A stretch of DNA of 64,000 nt from Pseudohongiella spirulinae (GTDB lineage: Bacteria; Pseudomonadota; Gammaproteobacteria; Pseudomonadales; Pseudohongiellaceae), in the NCBI RefSeq assembly GCF_001444425.1, contig NZ_CP013189.1, positions 1,922,001 to 1,986,000 of the forward strand. Reading direction: 5' to 3'. Of the stretch, positions 30,949 to 39,259 are shown in pieces (position 1 is the stretch's first letter; every line of letters begins with the position of its first letter). A model generated the notes under the pieces. It was not told where the DNA came from. It searched no databases and worked only from the letters and a program-made list of their open reading frames with translations. The position numbers and the translations under genes are program-made.

Positions 30949-33900
30949 ATGAACAACAAGACCCGGTTCAAGAAAAAATTGCTCAGCCAGGTGGTCGCCG
31001 CCAGTCTGCTGGCTGGCGCAGGTACGGCAAGCCAGGCGGGCGATTTCGCGCTCGCCAACAACTCAGTGGCTTGGCTGGACACTAACGGCAACACCCTGCA
31101 GACCGTCACCGTCGGCGCAAACGGCGTTGCCAGCTCGGCCACTCTGGCCACCAACCCCGGGTTTGTGGTGCCCGATATCGGCTTCCAGCTCAATGTGGTT
31201 GATGCCGCTCCCGGCGACTACTTTGTGCGTATCGGCCTGCATGTAGAAAGCCAGACCAATGAGAATCACGTGCTCAACATGACCATGGGTGTGGCCCGGG
31301 TCATCGTGGCCGACGTCGGCGGCACCAATGTCATCCAGAGCGTCAACATGGTCACCAGCGGCCAGGCCAACTACGATAATATCGAGATCCGTGCCCGACG
31401 CGGCAATCTGTCTCTGGCCACAGAAGACTTTGAAGCCAAGGCCAATATGCTGTCATTTGACGGGGCTACCAAAAATATCCGTCTGAATGTGGGCACCATC
31501 TTCAACGCTCTCTCCAACAATAATGCTCTGTTTGATGAGATCATGAATGGCGCCTTTGGTAGCGGCGCTCACTATGACTACGGCGTGCTGATCCAACCGG
31601 TGGCCGGACCGACCACCGTGCGGGTCGGACATGAAAACGGCGGTACTTTCTCGCTGTTCCCGCGCGTCATGGCCAGCTGTCCGCAGATCAGCGATCTGCA
31701 GTCAGCCAATGTATTCAATCTGAGCAGCAGCGCTCTGGCCAACAAAATCCCGTCGGCACACGCCGCCATCGGCACCCTGACCGTCGGCAGCCCCGGGACT
31801 GCGGCGACCGCACAGACTGCCATTGTAGAGAACTGCCATCTGCCAGCCGTGTCTATTACCAGCGCCACCTCATTTACCAACGACACTGGCACCGAACCAT
31901 ACACCGTGGCAGTCACTGCAACCGCAACCGATGCCGATGACTATCACGGCATCGCCAGCACTGAGTGGCTGGTTGGTGGCAACGTGGTGGCAACAGGCAC
32001 CTCAGCCAACCTGTCATTGAACAATGGCGACACCACTGTGACCTTCCGGGCCACCGATGAGAAAGGCGGCGTGAGCACGACCTCAGCCACTATCACCGTG
32101 AGCGAACCGGCTCCGGCGCCCAACCAGGCACCTGAAGGCCTGGCCATCGGCGCACCTTCCAGCCCCATTCTCGATACCGATGGCAAGGCCGGTGAAACAC
32201 TCGGCGGCTTCTCGGCCACTGCGACGGATCCCGATGGCGATGACCTCACCTATGAATGGTTTGTCAACGGCAACTCTGCCGGCAGCGGGGCCAGCCCCAG
32301 CCTGACACTGCCCGTTGACGGGGCGAATACCGTGTTCTTTATCGCCAGTGATGGCAAGGGCGGCGAGGCCACTTCCGATGCGGTAACGGTGGAAGTGCGT
32401 GAGAACCAGGCACCGGTGGTAACACTGACGGTGAATGGCGGCAGTTCAACTACTGTCGATTATGATCAAGACGTCACTTTCACCTGGAACGCCGTCGACC
32501 CGGAGGGTCGAATGTCTGGTCCCGGCACATTTTTGACTTTTGCAACTGACGGGGATTTCGGCATTGGCCCCGGACCCATAGTGGTCGACTCAACTTCTGG
32601 ATCTTCCACCGTCAGCTTTTCCCCAGTAACCGTTTCGGAGTCTGGCGGCACAGTAACCGCAAACATCCAGTTCACGGACGATTTCAACAAAGCCGGCACC
32701 GCCACCGCCGTGGTCATCGTGCGAGCCCGAGACAGCTCTGGCGAGGAGCCACCTGCCAACAACAACCCGACCATCGAGATTGTAGGCCCAACCTCTTATG
32801 AGGATACCGATGCGCTGGCCGGTGAGGCTGTCACCCTGACCGCCAATGTCACTGACGCGGACGGTGACGACATCGTGCTGCGACAGTGGACAGCACTGGG
32901 CGAAACCAGCAGTGGAGCGGTGCTCAGTCGTCGCTTCCCCGATGGGGACACTCCGGTCACCTTCCGCGCCGTCGATTCTCGCGGCGGAGAGTCCGAGACC
33001 GTGGTAACGGTGAACGTGGCAACCTTTGTACCCGCACCCAGCAACACTGAGGTGCTTGATACCATTACGCAGCAGAATAACGATAACGAAAATCTGCAGC
33101 AGCAGACCGGCAATCTGGATGAACTGATCCAGACAGGTGGTACGGTTTCGCAGGAAGTAGCTACCACGACCACCACCGCCGCCACCAAGGCGGAGGAAAC
33201 CACCCGGGATCTGCAAAAAGCGGTCACCAGCGGTACGGTAACCACCTCGACGGCGCTGAAGGCCATTCAGAGCACCAGTACCACGACCACGCTGGCCTCT
33301 AACGTATCCAAGGCTTCCACGGAAGAGAACAAGGCAACAATCACCACCACGGTCTCCAATACCGTGAAAAACGCCGCCAGCACCTTCACGGCGCTGGCCA
33401 CCCGAACGACCCAGGGTGGTACCAAGCTCTCTGATGAGGACAGCAACACGGTCAAAACGGCCAGCACCAACCTGCTCAAGTCGGCCGGTGATGTCTCCCA
33501 GAACACCACCAGCAAGGCTCAGATTGCCGAGCTGGCCCGCTCTGCCAACGAAATCATCCAGGCCACCAAGAACCTGGGTGTAGGCGCCGATGAGACGGTG
33601 GTCAATGCGGTACGCGATGCCAGTGCCTCCATTGCGACAGCGGCGGCCCGTGAAGCGATCCGCGAAACCCTGAGCGAAGGTGAAGAGTTGCCCAGTGATG
33701 AGGAAATCCGTCAGGTTCTGGAACAGAACGAGGATCTGCTGGAAGATGTCTTCAACCAGACGCTGGAGATTCCACCAACAGTCGTTGATGACAGACCGGC
33801 GGTAGACCCGAACAATGTTCAGGTGGGCGGCACCAGTGTACTGGATCGCTTGCGGGCCTTGTTCCGCGGCACCGGTGGTCAATCCACGCTGATGGTCAGT

Positions 33901-34662
33901 GACGGACGAACCGGTACTGTCACCGCCGTGACTGCCGAGGAATCGGAAATCGTTGTTGATGCCGAAACAGGCGCAGTGACCATTATATTGCCGGGCGAAA
34001 CCTACGCCGGCGCCATTGTCGCGGTGCGCTCAGTGCCGGCGGTGGTGCCCAATGGCATCCGTATCCGTCGTGACGGACGCGGCATCATTGTGACAGACGG
34101 TATTGCGGTAGAACTGGCACCGGTGGCGCTGAATCTGGGTGGTTTCACCACGGCGGTGGAAGATGCCGGCTTTGGCTTCACGCTGCGCAATAACGCTACC
34201 ATCTCGCTGGATCTCGGTGGCGGTGAGCGCTTCTCTGGTGCCTTTGCCTATGACAACCTGACCGATCAGGATGTCAGCAACTGTGGCGCGATCAGCTTCA
34301 CCGATCCGACCGGTCCGGCTAACTCGGCCGGCTATGCCTACGGCGTCAACTGTGCTAATGGCGTCACCCAGAAGGTACAGCCGTTCGTTGACAATGCTGA
34401 CTTCTTCCAGAGCATGGAAGCGCTGGGTATTGCCGCGCGGGCCAACCGTGACAACGGCTTTATCACGCTGCCGGGCATTGGTCGCTTCAAGGCCAGCTTC
34501 TTTGTCACGCCATTGAGTGAGGCGGAGCAGGTCTTCCATGCGATTAACAAGGATGAGTTTGGCATTGCTTACCAGACCATGGATCTGAACGGTGATGGCA
34601 TTGTCGACTACAAGGTGATTTCAGCCAACGGCGCCCAGATACTGTACGGAGCCGCTGACTGA
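30949..34662 (+). CDS. Large secreted protein with PKD/cadherin-like repeats, paralogue B
   Basis: About 1237 residues. I use the ATG at 30949 (MNNKTRFKKKLLSQVVAASL, signal peptide ending TASQAG); an ATG at 30904 would add 15 residues. The N-terminal domain (to about residue 290) and the whole C-terminal half match paralogue A: TNLLKSAGDVSQ, GADETVVNAVRDAS, VPNGIRIRRDGRGIIVTDGI, NCGAISFTDPTGP, and a DLNGDGIVDYKVI calcium loop. In place of the Gly-rich linker are four immunoglobulin-like PKD modules (about 300-700), each with DPDGDDLTYEW- or DADGDD-type motifs. Likely surface-exposed or adhesive; unproven. Confidence 0.82.
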   Translation: MNNKTRFKKKLLSQVVAASLLAGAGTASQAGDFALANNSVAWLDTNGNTLQTVTVGANGVASSATLATNPGFVVPDIGFQLNVVDAAPGDYFVRIGLHVESQTNENHVLNMTMGVARVIVADVGGTNVIQSVNMVTSGQANYDNIEIRARRGNLSLATEDFEAKANMLSFDGATKNIRLNVGTIFNALSNNNALFDEIMNGAFGSGAHYDYGVLIQPVAGPTTVRVGHENGGTFSLFPRVMASCPQISDLQSANVFNLSSSALANKIPSAHAAIGTLTVGSPGTAATAQTAIVENCHLPAVSITSATSFTNDTGTEPYTVAVTATATDADDYHGIASTEWLVGGNVVATGTSANLSLNNGDTTVTFRATDEKGGVSTTSATITVSEPAPAPNQAPEGLAIGAPSSPILDTDGKAGETLGGFSATATDPDGDDLTYEWFVNGNSAGSGASPSLTLPVDGANTVFFIASDGKGGEATSDAVTVEVRENQAPVVTLTVNGGSSTTVDYDQDVTFTWNAVDPEGRMSGPGTFLTFATDGDFGIGPGPIVVDSTSGSSTVSFSPVTVSESGGTVTANIQFTDDFNKAGTATAVVIVRARDSSGEEPPANNNPTIEIVGPTSYEDTDALAGEAVTLTANVTDADGDDIVLRQWTALGETSSGAVLSRRFPDGDTPVTFRAVDSRGGESETVVTVNVATFVPAPSNTEVLDTITQQNNDNENLQQQTGNLDELIQTGGTVSQEVATTTTTAATKAEETTRDLQKAVTSGTVTTSTALKAIQSTSTTTTLASNVSKASTEENKATITTTVSNTVKNAASTFTALATRTTQGGTKLSDEDSNTVKTASTNLLKSAGDVSQNTTSKAQIAELARSANEIIQATKNLGVGADETVVNAVRDASASIATAAAREAIRETLSEGEELPSDEEIRQVLEQNEDLLEDVFNQTLEIPPTVVDDRPAVDPNNVQVGGTSVLDRLRALFRGTGGQSTLMVSDGRTGTVTAVTAEESEIVVDAETGAVTIILPGETYAGAIVAVRSVPAVVPNGIRIRRDGRGIIVTDGIAVELAPVALNLGGFTTAVEDAGFGFTLRNNATISLDLGGGERFSGAFAYDNLTDQDVSNCGAISFTDPTGPANSAGYAYGVNCANGVTQKVQPFVDNADFFQSMEALGIAARANRDNGFITLPGIGRFKASFFVTPLSEAEQVFHAINKDEFGIAYQTMDLNGDGIVDYKVISANGAQILYGAAD

Positions 34663-34676
34663 GACCAGGCAGACAC

Positions 34677-34706
34677 AAAGGCAGCCTCATGGCTGCCTTT
34701 GGTTTT
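34677..34706 (+). terminator. Intrinsic terminator after paralogue B
   Basis: A perfect ten-base inverted repeat, AAAGGCAGCC and GGCTGCCTTT, around TCAT, followed by GGTTTT. It starts 15 bases after the stop codon and is a standard Rho-independent terminator. Confidence 0.85.
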
Positions 34707-34805
34707 AACGGAATCAAATTGAATTCACCTTGATACCACGGCTCGACCCGCGGCGACAGTCGGGTCGCTCTGGTCGGTGGCAAAGTAGGACAGGACGTAA
34801 ATCAA

Positions 34806-35861
34806 ATGGCTCTCTATGCGTTGATCAGCACCTTCGCGGTAACATGCTTTGCATTACTCGCGCTGAGGCCCCTGGCCAGCCGCGTTGGCCTTATTGATAT
34901 TCCGGGCGGACGCAAGACTCACCAGACTCCCACACCGATGATAGGCGGTTTGGGCATTTATCTGGGCACACTCGCCATTTGTATGCTCTCCCCGGTCCTG
35001 ATGAATGACTACCTGATATTGCTTGCAATCTCCGGACTCGTGCTGTTTGTGGGAGTGCTGGATGATCTGTTTGATATCCGGGCATCACTTCGCATGTCCA
35101 TGCACGCAGTGGCAGCCTGGGTAATGGCCGTCAGTGCGGGCATACAGATCCGCTCGTTCGGGGATATCCTGTTCCTGGGCCCTGTCGAGCTGGGACTGCT
35201 GGCTGTACCGGTAACCCTGTTTGCCACCGTAGGTGTCATCAATGCGGTCAATATGAGTGACGGTCTGGATGGCCTGTCCGGTGGTCTGGTTGTGATCGCA
35301 CTGGTGATGCTGTCCATCGCCGCGCTAAGTTCCGGCCAAAGCTCCATCCTGAGCTTCAGTCAGATCCTCATCGTCTCTCTGCTGGCCTTCCTGGCCTTCA
35401 ATTTCCGCTTACTCTGGAAAAAAAGTGCCCTGGTATACCTGGGAGATGCCGGCAGCACCTTGCTCGGTTTTATCCTGGCCTGGCTGGTGATTGCGGCGTC
35501 ACAGGGCGAGAATGCCTTCATCGCGCCGGTGACAGCACTCTGGTTTCTGGCAGTCCCTCTTATCGATACGGTCAGCCTGCTGATTCGTCGCCCGTTGCAG
35601 GGCCGCTCTCCCTTCTCTCCGGGTCGGGATCATTTACATCACCGCCTGCTGAACGCTGGTTTTAACGTTAAACAGACCGTGTTGATGATGCACGGCGCAG
35701 CTATTGTCTTCGGCCTGATCGGTCTGGCCGGTCACTTTGCAGCCCTGCCCGATGGCATGATGTTCACCGGCTTCCTGGCACTGTTTGCCATCTACATGTT
35801 CGTCTCACGCCGCCTGCTTGGTGTCGCCGAAGACAGCGTTGGCGCTGGGGACAGTTGCTGA
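34806..35861 (+). CDS. wecA: WecA-like undecaprenyl-phosphate sugar-1-phosphate transferase
   Basis: A 351-residue polytopic membrane protein of the MraY/WecA family. Signature segments are GGRKTHQTPTPMIGGLGIYLG, NAVNMSDGLDGLSGG (the aspartate-rich catalytic motif), YLGDAGSTLLGF and GRDHLHHRL. It should transfer GlcNAc-1-phosphate or a related sugar phosphate to undecaprenyl phosphate, starting glycan assembly. It could supply the initiating step for the polysaccharide cluster 20 kb away, which shows none. Its last codons (AGDSC) and TGA stop are made of a REP-type palindrome at 35841-35909, so the native C-terminus has been replaced. Confidence 0.88.
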   Translation: MALYALISTFAVTCFALLALRPLASRVGLIDIPGGRKTHQTPTPMIGGLGIYLGTLAICMLSPVLMNDYLILLAISGLVLFVGVLDDLFDIRASLRMSMHAVAAWVMAVSAGIQIRSFGDILFLGPVELGLLAVPVTLFATVGVINAVNMSDGLDGLSGGLVVIALVMLSIAALSSGQSSILSFSQILIVSLLAFLAFNFRLLWKKSALVYLGDAGSTLLGFILAWLVIAASQGENAFIAPVTALWFLAVPLIDTVSLLIRRPLQGRSPFSPGRDHLHHRLLNAGFNVKQTVLMMHGAAIVFGLIGLAGHFAALPDGMMFTGFLALFAIYMFVSRRLLGVAEDSVGAGDSC

Positions 35862-35909
35862 CGCTGGGGACGGCTGCTGTCCCCAGCGTCAGCAACTGTC
35901 CCCAGTGCC
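35841..35909. repeat. 69-bp nested palindrome forming the wecA end
   Basis: Arms of about 33 bases, differing at two positions, contain two nested CGCTGGGGAC motifs each. It supplies the last codons and stop of wecA and ends two bases before the stop codon of the convergent porin gene, so it probably works as a two-way transcript end. It shares the TGACGCTGGGGAC boundary with the REP family but has an AGTTGC inner sequence. Confidence 0.9.
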
Positions 35910-35911
35910 AC

Positions 35912-37042
35912 TCACAAACTGATCGTATAGCGCAGGAATCCATCGACCTCAGATCGCTTGCGCAATGCCGCAATCGGCTTCACCAGGTCCTCACGATGAC
36001 GCAGACGCACCTCGAACAGGTGACCTGACATCGGGCGCCAGGCATAACGCACCTCTGAAATTTCAGAGTTGGCACGCAAGTCAGAGGACAGCAGCCAGCC
36101 GGCTTCGTTCTTGCCATACATCACACCCAGGCTGTGCCCCGGCGCAATATTCATCAGGTTGCCTGAAAAGGTCCAGGACAGCGAGTCCGCGTCACCTGTA
36201 CCCGGAAGTCCCATCACTGCGTTGCGCGGGGTTTCCGGCGCATAGCCCACCTGCACACCACCTACCAGCCGCATGCCATTTTGCAGCGAAGTCTGCATAG
36301 CCACCCGACCGGTGATACCCAGATAGTTCTCAGTTGCCGTGCTGGTGAAGCCGTTGCTGTAGAGCGCGCTGGGGATGTAGGTCAGGTCCAGTGAACGCTG
36401 CGCCCACAGACCATCGGTATCGCGACTGTCGATGGCGAAGTAATACGTGGCGCGGCTGGATGACTTGTCAAAACCCAACGGCGCTCGGCGCTCGGCACTG
36501 GCACCCTGCTCCTTGTCGTTGCGCTCAACAATCACCGTGTAGTTCCAGCCATTGCCATCGCTGTAGACGCTGCGGATACCATCCGTCCAGCTGATGTTGT
36601 AGCCGCCCGAATTGATGCGGCTGAAGGTACGGCCAATCACACCCACCAGTCGAGCATTGGTCTGAAAGCGGCCAACAGTGTGTGTCCAGTTACCATAACG
36701 GGCGCGCACATAAAGTTCATCCAGCGTGCTTTGACCCGGCCGCAGGCTGCCCTGACTGCCGGTGCCGCGGTATAGTCTGAGGCCGTCTACGTTATCCTCA
36801 TTATTAACCAGTCCCGCATAACGCACCTTAAAGCTGTAAACCTCTGATGCATTCCACTGCAGCCCGGCCCGGGCACGCAGACGCAACTCATCTGAGTCGA
36901 TGTTTGTGCCGTCACGCTCATCACGATCCGCAAATATGTAACCAAACCGCAGATCCCCCGAAAAATCAACGGATTGCGCAACCGCCCCAGAACTGACTGC
37001 CGCCGCCAGTGTGGCACCCAGTGCCCAACAGGAATATTTCAC
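35912..37042 (-). CDS. Outer-membrane porin-like beta-barrel protein
   Basis: A 376-residue protein with signal peptide ending SGAVAQSVDFSGDLRFGYIF. The mature sequence has regular amphipathic strands, YVRARYGNWTHTVGRFQTNARLVG resembling porin and alginate-export-like barrels, and LFEVRLRHRED near the end. The start is GTG at 37042 with AGGAG nine bases before it. Substrate unknown. The region upstream (37043-37325) carries a perfect 24-base palindrome and repeated TGACA/TGTCA motifs that suggest regulated expression. It is convergent with wecA. Confidence 0.75.
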   Translation of the reverse strand: MKYSCWALGATLAAAVSSGAVAQSVDFSGDLRFGYIFADRDERDGTNIDSDELRLRARAGLQWNASEVYSFKVRYAGLVNNEDNVDGLRLYRGTGSQGSLRPGQSTLDELYVRARYGNWTHTVGRFQTNARLVGVIGRTFSRINSGGYNISWTDGIRSVYSDGNGWNYTVIVERNDKEQGASAERRAPLGFDKSSSRATYYFAIDSRDTDGLWAQRSLDLTYIPSALYSNGFTSTATENYLGITGRVAMQTSLQNGMRLVGGVQVGYAPETPRNAVMGLPGTGDADSLSWTFSGNLMNIAPGHSLGVMYGKNEAGWLLSSDLRANSEISEVRYAWRPMSGHLFEVRLRHREDLVKPIAALRKRSEVDGFLRYTISL

Positions 37043-37121
37043 CTAGACTCTCTCCTTTCTGTATAAAACCCGCTGTTCTGCAGGCCTGTGTGCATCGTAC
37101 TGCCTCCGGTTTTTGACCATT

Positions 37122-37145
37122 TAACAGAATGTCATCATTCTGTTA
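37122..37145. promoter_or_regulatory. 24-bp perfect palindrome upstream of the porin gene
   Basis: Arms TAACAGAATG and CATTCTGTTA around TCAT, about 80 bases ahead of the porin-like gene start. It is followed by GTGACATTTTAACGTCAC (37158-37175) and GTGTCATTTGTGTGACA (37180-37196), two further imperfect dyads. These look like operator sites for one or two dimeric regulators. The regulator is not identified. Confidence 0.5.
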
Positions 37146-37217
37146 CAAGACAGTTACGTGACATTTTAACGTCACTTATGTGTCATTTGTGTGACATTTC
37201 TACAGAAGCTAATTCCT

Positions 37218-37328
37218 GCGCTGGGGACGGAGGCGGTCTACGTCCCCAGTGCCGGATCGGTGGCACAAGGGGTGAGGGTGGCTGCGCAGAACCAATGGGG
37301 ACGTAGACCGCCTCCGTCCCCCGTGTCA
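37218..37328. repeat. Composite of two facing REP units, 111 bp, ending in the msrA stop
   Basis: A plus-oriented unit (37218-37253) and a minus-oriented unit (37296-37328) enclose about 42 bases that include GGTGGCACAAGG and GTGAGGGTGG, also found in the larger composite at 52.9 kb. The final TCA is the complement of the msrA stop codon, so the element defines the msrA end. Confidence 0.92.
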
Positions 37329-37952
37329 GATGAGGCACTGCAGCCCGCGGATCCCGCAGTAGCCGTCAGGATTCTTCGCCAGGTACTGCTGGTGATACTC
37401 TTCAGCGTAATAGAAGTCGGCCAGCGGCTTGATTTCTGTAGTGATGGCACCAAAACCGGCGTCGCTCAGGCGCTGCTGGGCCTGCGCCATGCTGGCTTCA
37501 GCAGCTGCCTGCTGCCCGGCATCAAGCGTATAGATGGCCGAGCGGTATTGTGTACCTTGGTCGTTGCCCTGGCGCATGCCTTCGGTGGGGTTGTGCGAGC
37601 GCCAGAAGACGGCCAGCAGATCCTGATAGCTGATGACGGCGGGATCAAAGTAGACGCGTACCACTTCGGTGTGACCGGTCTGGCCGCTGCAGACTTCTTC
37701 GTAGGTCGGGTTGGGTGTGAAGCCGCCGGCATACCCCACTGCAGTGCTGTAGACACCCGGCAGTTGCCAGAATACGCGCTCCGCTCCCCAGAAACAGCCC
37801 AGACCAAAGACGGCCTCTGACAACCCCGCCGGCAGCGGTGCTGCGATACGATGCCCGCTGACAAAATGCACACCGCTGATCTGCATGGCTGCCTCCCGGC
37901 CAGGCAAGGCCGTCTCTGCCGTTGGCATTTTGCTTTTATCTGTAAACCACAT
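37326..37952 (-). CDS. msrA: Peptide-methionine (S)-S-oxide reductase
   Basis: A 208-residue repair enzyme that reduces methionine-S-sulfoxide in proteins. The catalytic motif is [18 protein letters not shown] with the nucleophilic cysteine in [33 protein letters not shown] follows as in the family. It has the longer N-terminal extension seen in the E. coli type. The stop codon TGA is part of the REP boundary, directly after GIRGLQCLI, so the native C-terminal tail may have been altered. It is divergent from argD, with 114 bases between. Confidence 0.95.
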   Translation of the reverse strand: MWFTDKSKMPTAETALPGREAAMQISGVHFVSGHRIAAPLPAGLSEAVFGLGCFWGAERVFWQLPGVYSTAVGYAGGFTPNPTYEEVCSGQTGHTEVVRVYFDPAVISYQDLLAVFWRSHNPTEGMRQGNDQGTQYRSAIYTLDAGQQAAAEASMAQAQQRLSDAGFGAITTEIKPLADFYYAEEYHQQYLAKNPDGYCGIRGLQCLI

Positions 37953-38066
37953 AGTAATCCCCTGCTATACATCTGCCCGTGAGGTGCCTAGAATATCACG
38001 AACAGCTGTTCTATTAAGAAAACAGCCATCAACCACTACCCGCTTCAAGCCACAAGGAATGACCCG

Positions 38067-39251
38067 ATGAATCCAGCGCCAACCCCTTCCGCATTAATGG
38101 CCAACTACGGCCACCCCGAGCTGCAGTTTGCCCGTGGACAGGGGGTGTATCTGTACACAGCCGACAATCAGCGCTACCTGGATTTCACCAGTGGTATTGC
38201 GGTCAACTGTCTGGGCCATTGCCATCCACATCTGGTCAAGGCACTGCAGACTCAGGCGGAAACGCTGTGGCATACCTCCAACCTGTTCAGCATCATTCCC
38301 ACCGAGCGGCTCGCTCAAAGGCTGGTGGATCTGAGTTTTGCGGACCGGGTGTTTTTTGCCAACTCTGGCACCGAGGCGGTGGAATGCGGCTTCAAAATGA
38401 TGCGTCGTTATCATTATCATCATGGCAACAAAGCGCGCACACGCATCATTACGCTCACGCAATCCTTCCATGGTCGCACTCTGGCGCCGGTTGCTGCCTG
38501 CCGTAATCCACTGCACACCGAGGGTTTCCTGGTCGGTGACAGCGGCTTTGATCAGGTGCCTTTTGGTGATCTGGAAGCCCTGCAGGCCGCGATTACCGGG
38601 CAGACGGCAGGCGTTATTCTGGAGCCGGTGCAGGGCGAGGGAGGCATCCGTGCCGCGCCAACAGAGTACCTGCAGGCGATCCGCGATCTGTGTTACGAAC
38701 ACGGCATACTGCTGATGTTTGACGAGGTGCAGTCTGGCATGGGGCGCACCGGCTACCTGTTTGCACACGAAGCGCTGGGCGTGCAGCCCGATATTCTGGC
38801 CTCAGCCAAAGGCTTGGGCGGCGGCTTCCCCATTGGCGCCTGCCTGTCCAAAGAGCACGTGGCGGAAGTGATGACCGCCGGCACCCATGGCAGCACCTTT
38901 GGCGGTAACCCGCTGGCAACCGCCGTCGGCAACGCCGTACTGGACGTGTTAACCGGTCCGGGATTTCTGGACACGGTGAGCGAACGTGCCGGACAGCTGC
39001 GAGCCGGCATTGATGAGCTGACACAACGCTACCCCGGCCTGATCGGCGGCCACACCGGCCTGGGTCTGATGGTGGGCCTCAAGTGCCTGGGCAGCAATGC
39101 CGATATGATTAAAGCACTGCAGGCGCAGGGTATGCTGGCGGTGAAAGCCGGCGGCAATTCAATTCGGCTATTGCCGCCGCTGATCATCAGCGCACAGGAA
39201 GTGGAGGAAGGTCTGGCTTTGCTGGAAAAAGCCTGTCAATCACTGGTCTAG
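38067..39251 (+). CDS. argD: Acetylornithine/succinylornithine aminotransferase family protein
   Basis: A 394-residue class III PLP aminotransferase. FANSGTEAVECGFKMMR binds the cofactor phosphate, MFDEVQSGMGRTG contains the PLP aspartate, and the Schiff-base lysine is in ILASAKGLGGGFPIGA. Best fit is ArgD, converting N-acetylglutamate semialdehyde to N-acetylornithine in arginine synthesis, with possible action in lysine or ornithine catabolism. No other arginine gene is adjacent. The signalling gene downstream starts nine bases after its stop, but a functional link is not obvious. Confidence 0.9.
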   Translation: MNPAPTPSALMANYGHPELQFARGQGVYLYTADNQRYLDFTSGIAVNCLGHCHPHLVKALQTQAETLWHTSNLFSIIPTERLAQRLVDLSFADRVFFANSGTEAVECGFKMMRRYHYHHGNKARTRIITLTQSFHGRTLAPVAACRNPLHTEGFLVGDSGFDQVPFGDLEALQAAITGQTAGVILEPVQGEGGIRAAPTEYLQAIRDLCYEHGILLMFDEVQSGMGRTGYLFAHEALGVQPDILASAKGLGGGFPIGACLSKEHVAEVMTAGTHGSTFGGNPLATAVGNAVLDVLTGPGFLDTVSERAGQLRAGIDELTQRYPGLIGGHTGLGLMVGLKCLGSNADMIKALQAQGMLAVKAGGNSIRLLPPLIISAQEVEEGLALLEKACQSLV

Positions 39252-39259
39252 AGGATTGA

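Noticed and set aside
32590-33882. A 430-codon minus-strand open frame opposite paralogue B
   Set aside because: It is an antisense shadow of a well-supported secreted protein; its composition is unlike a real protein and it has no recognisable motif.
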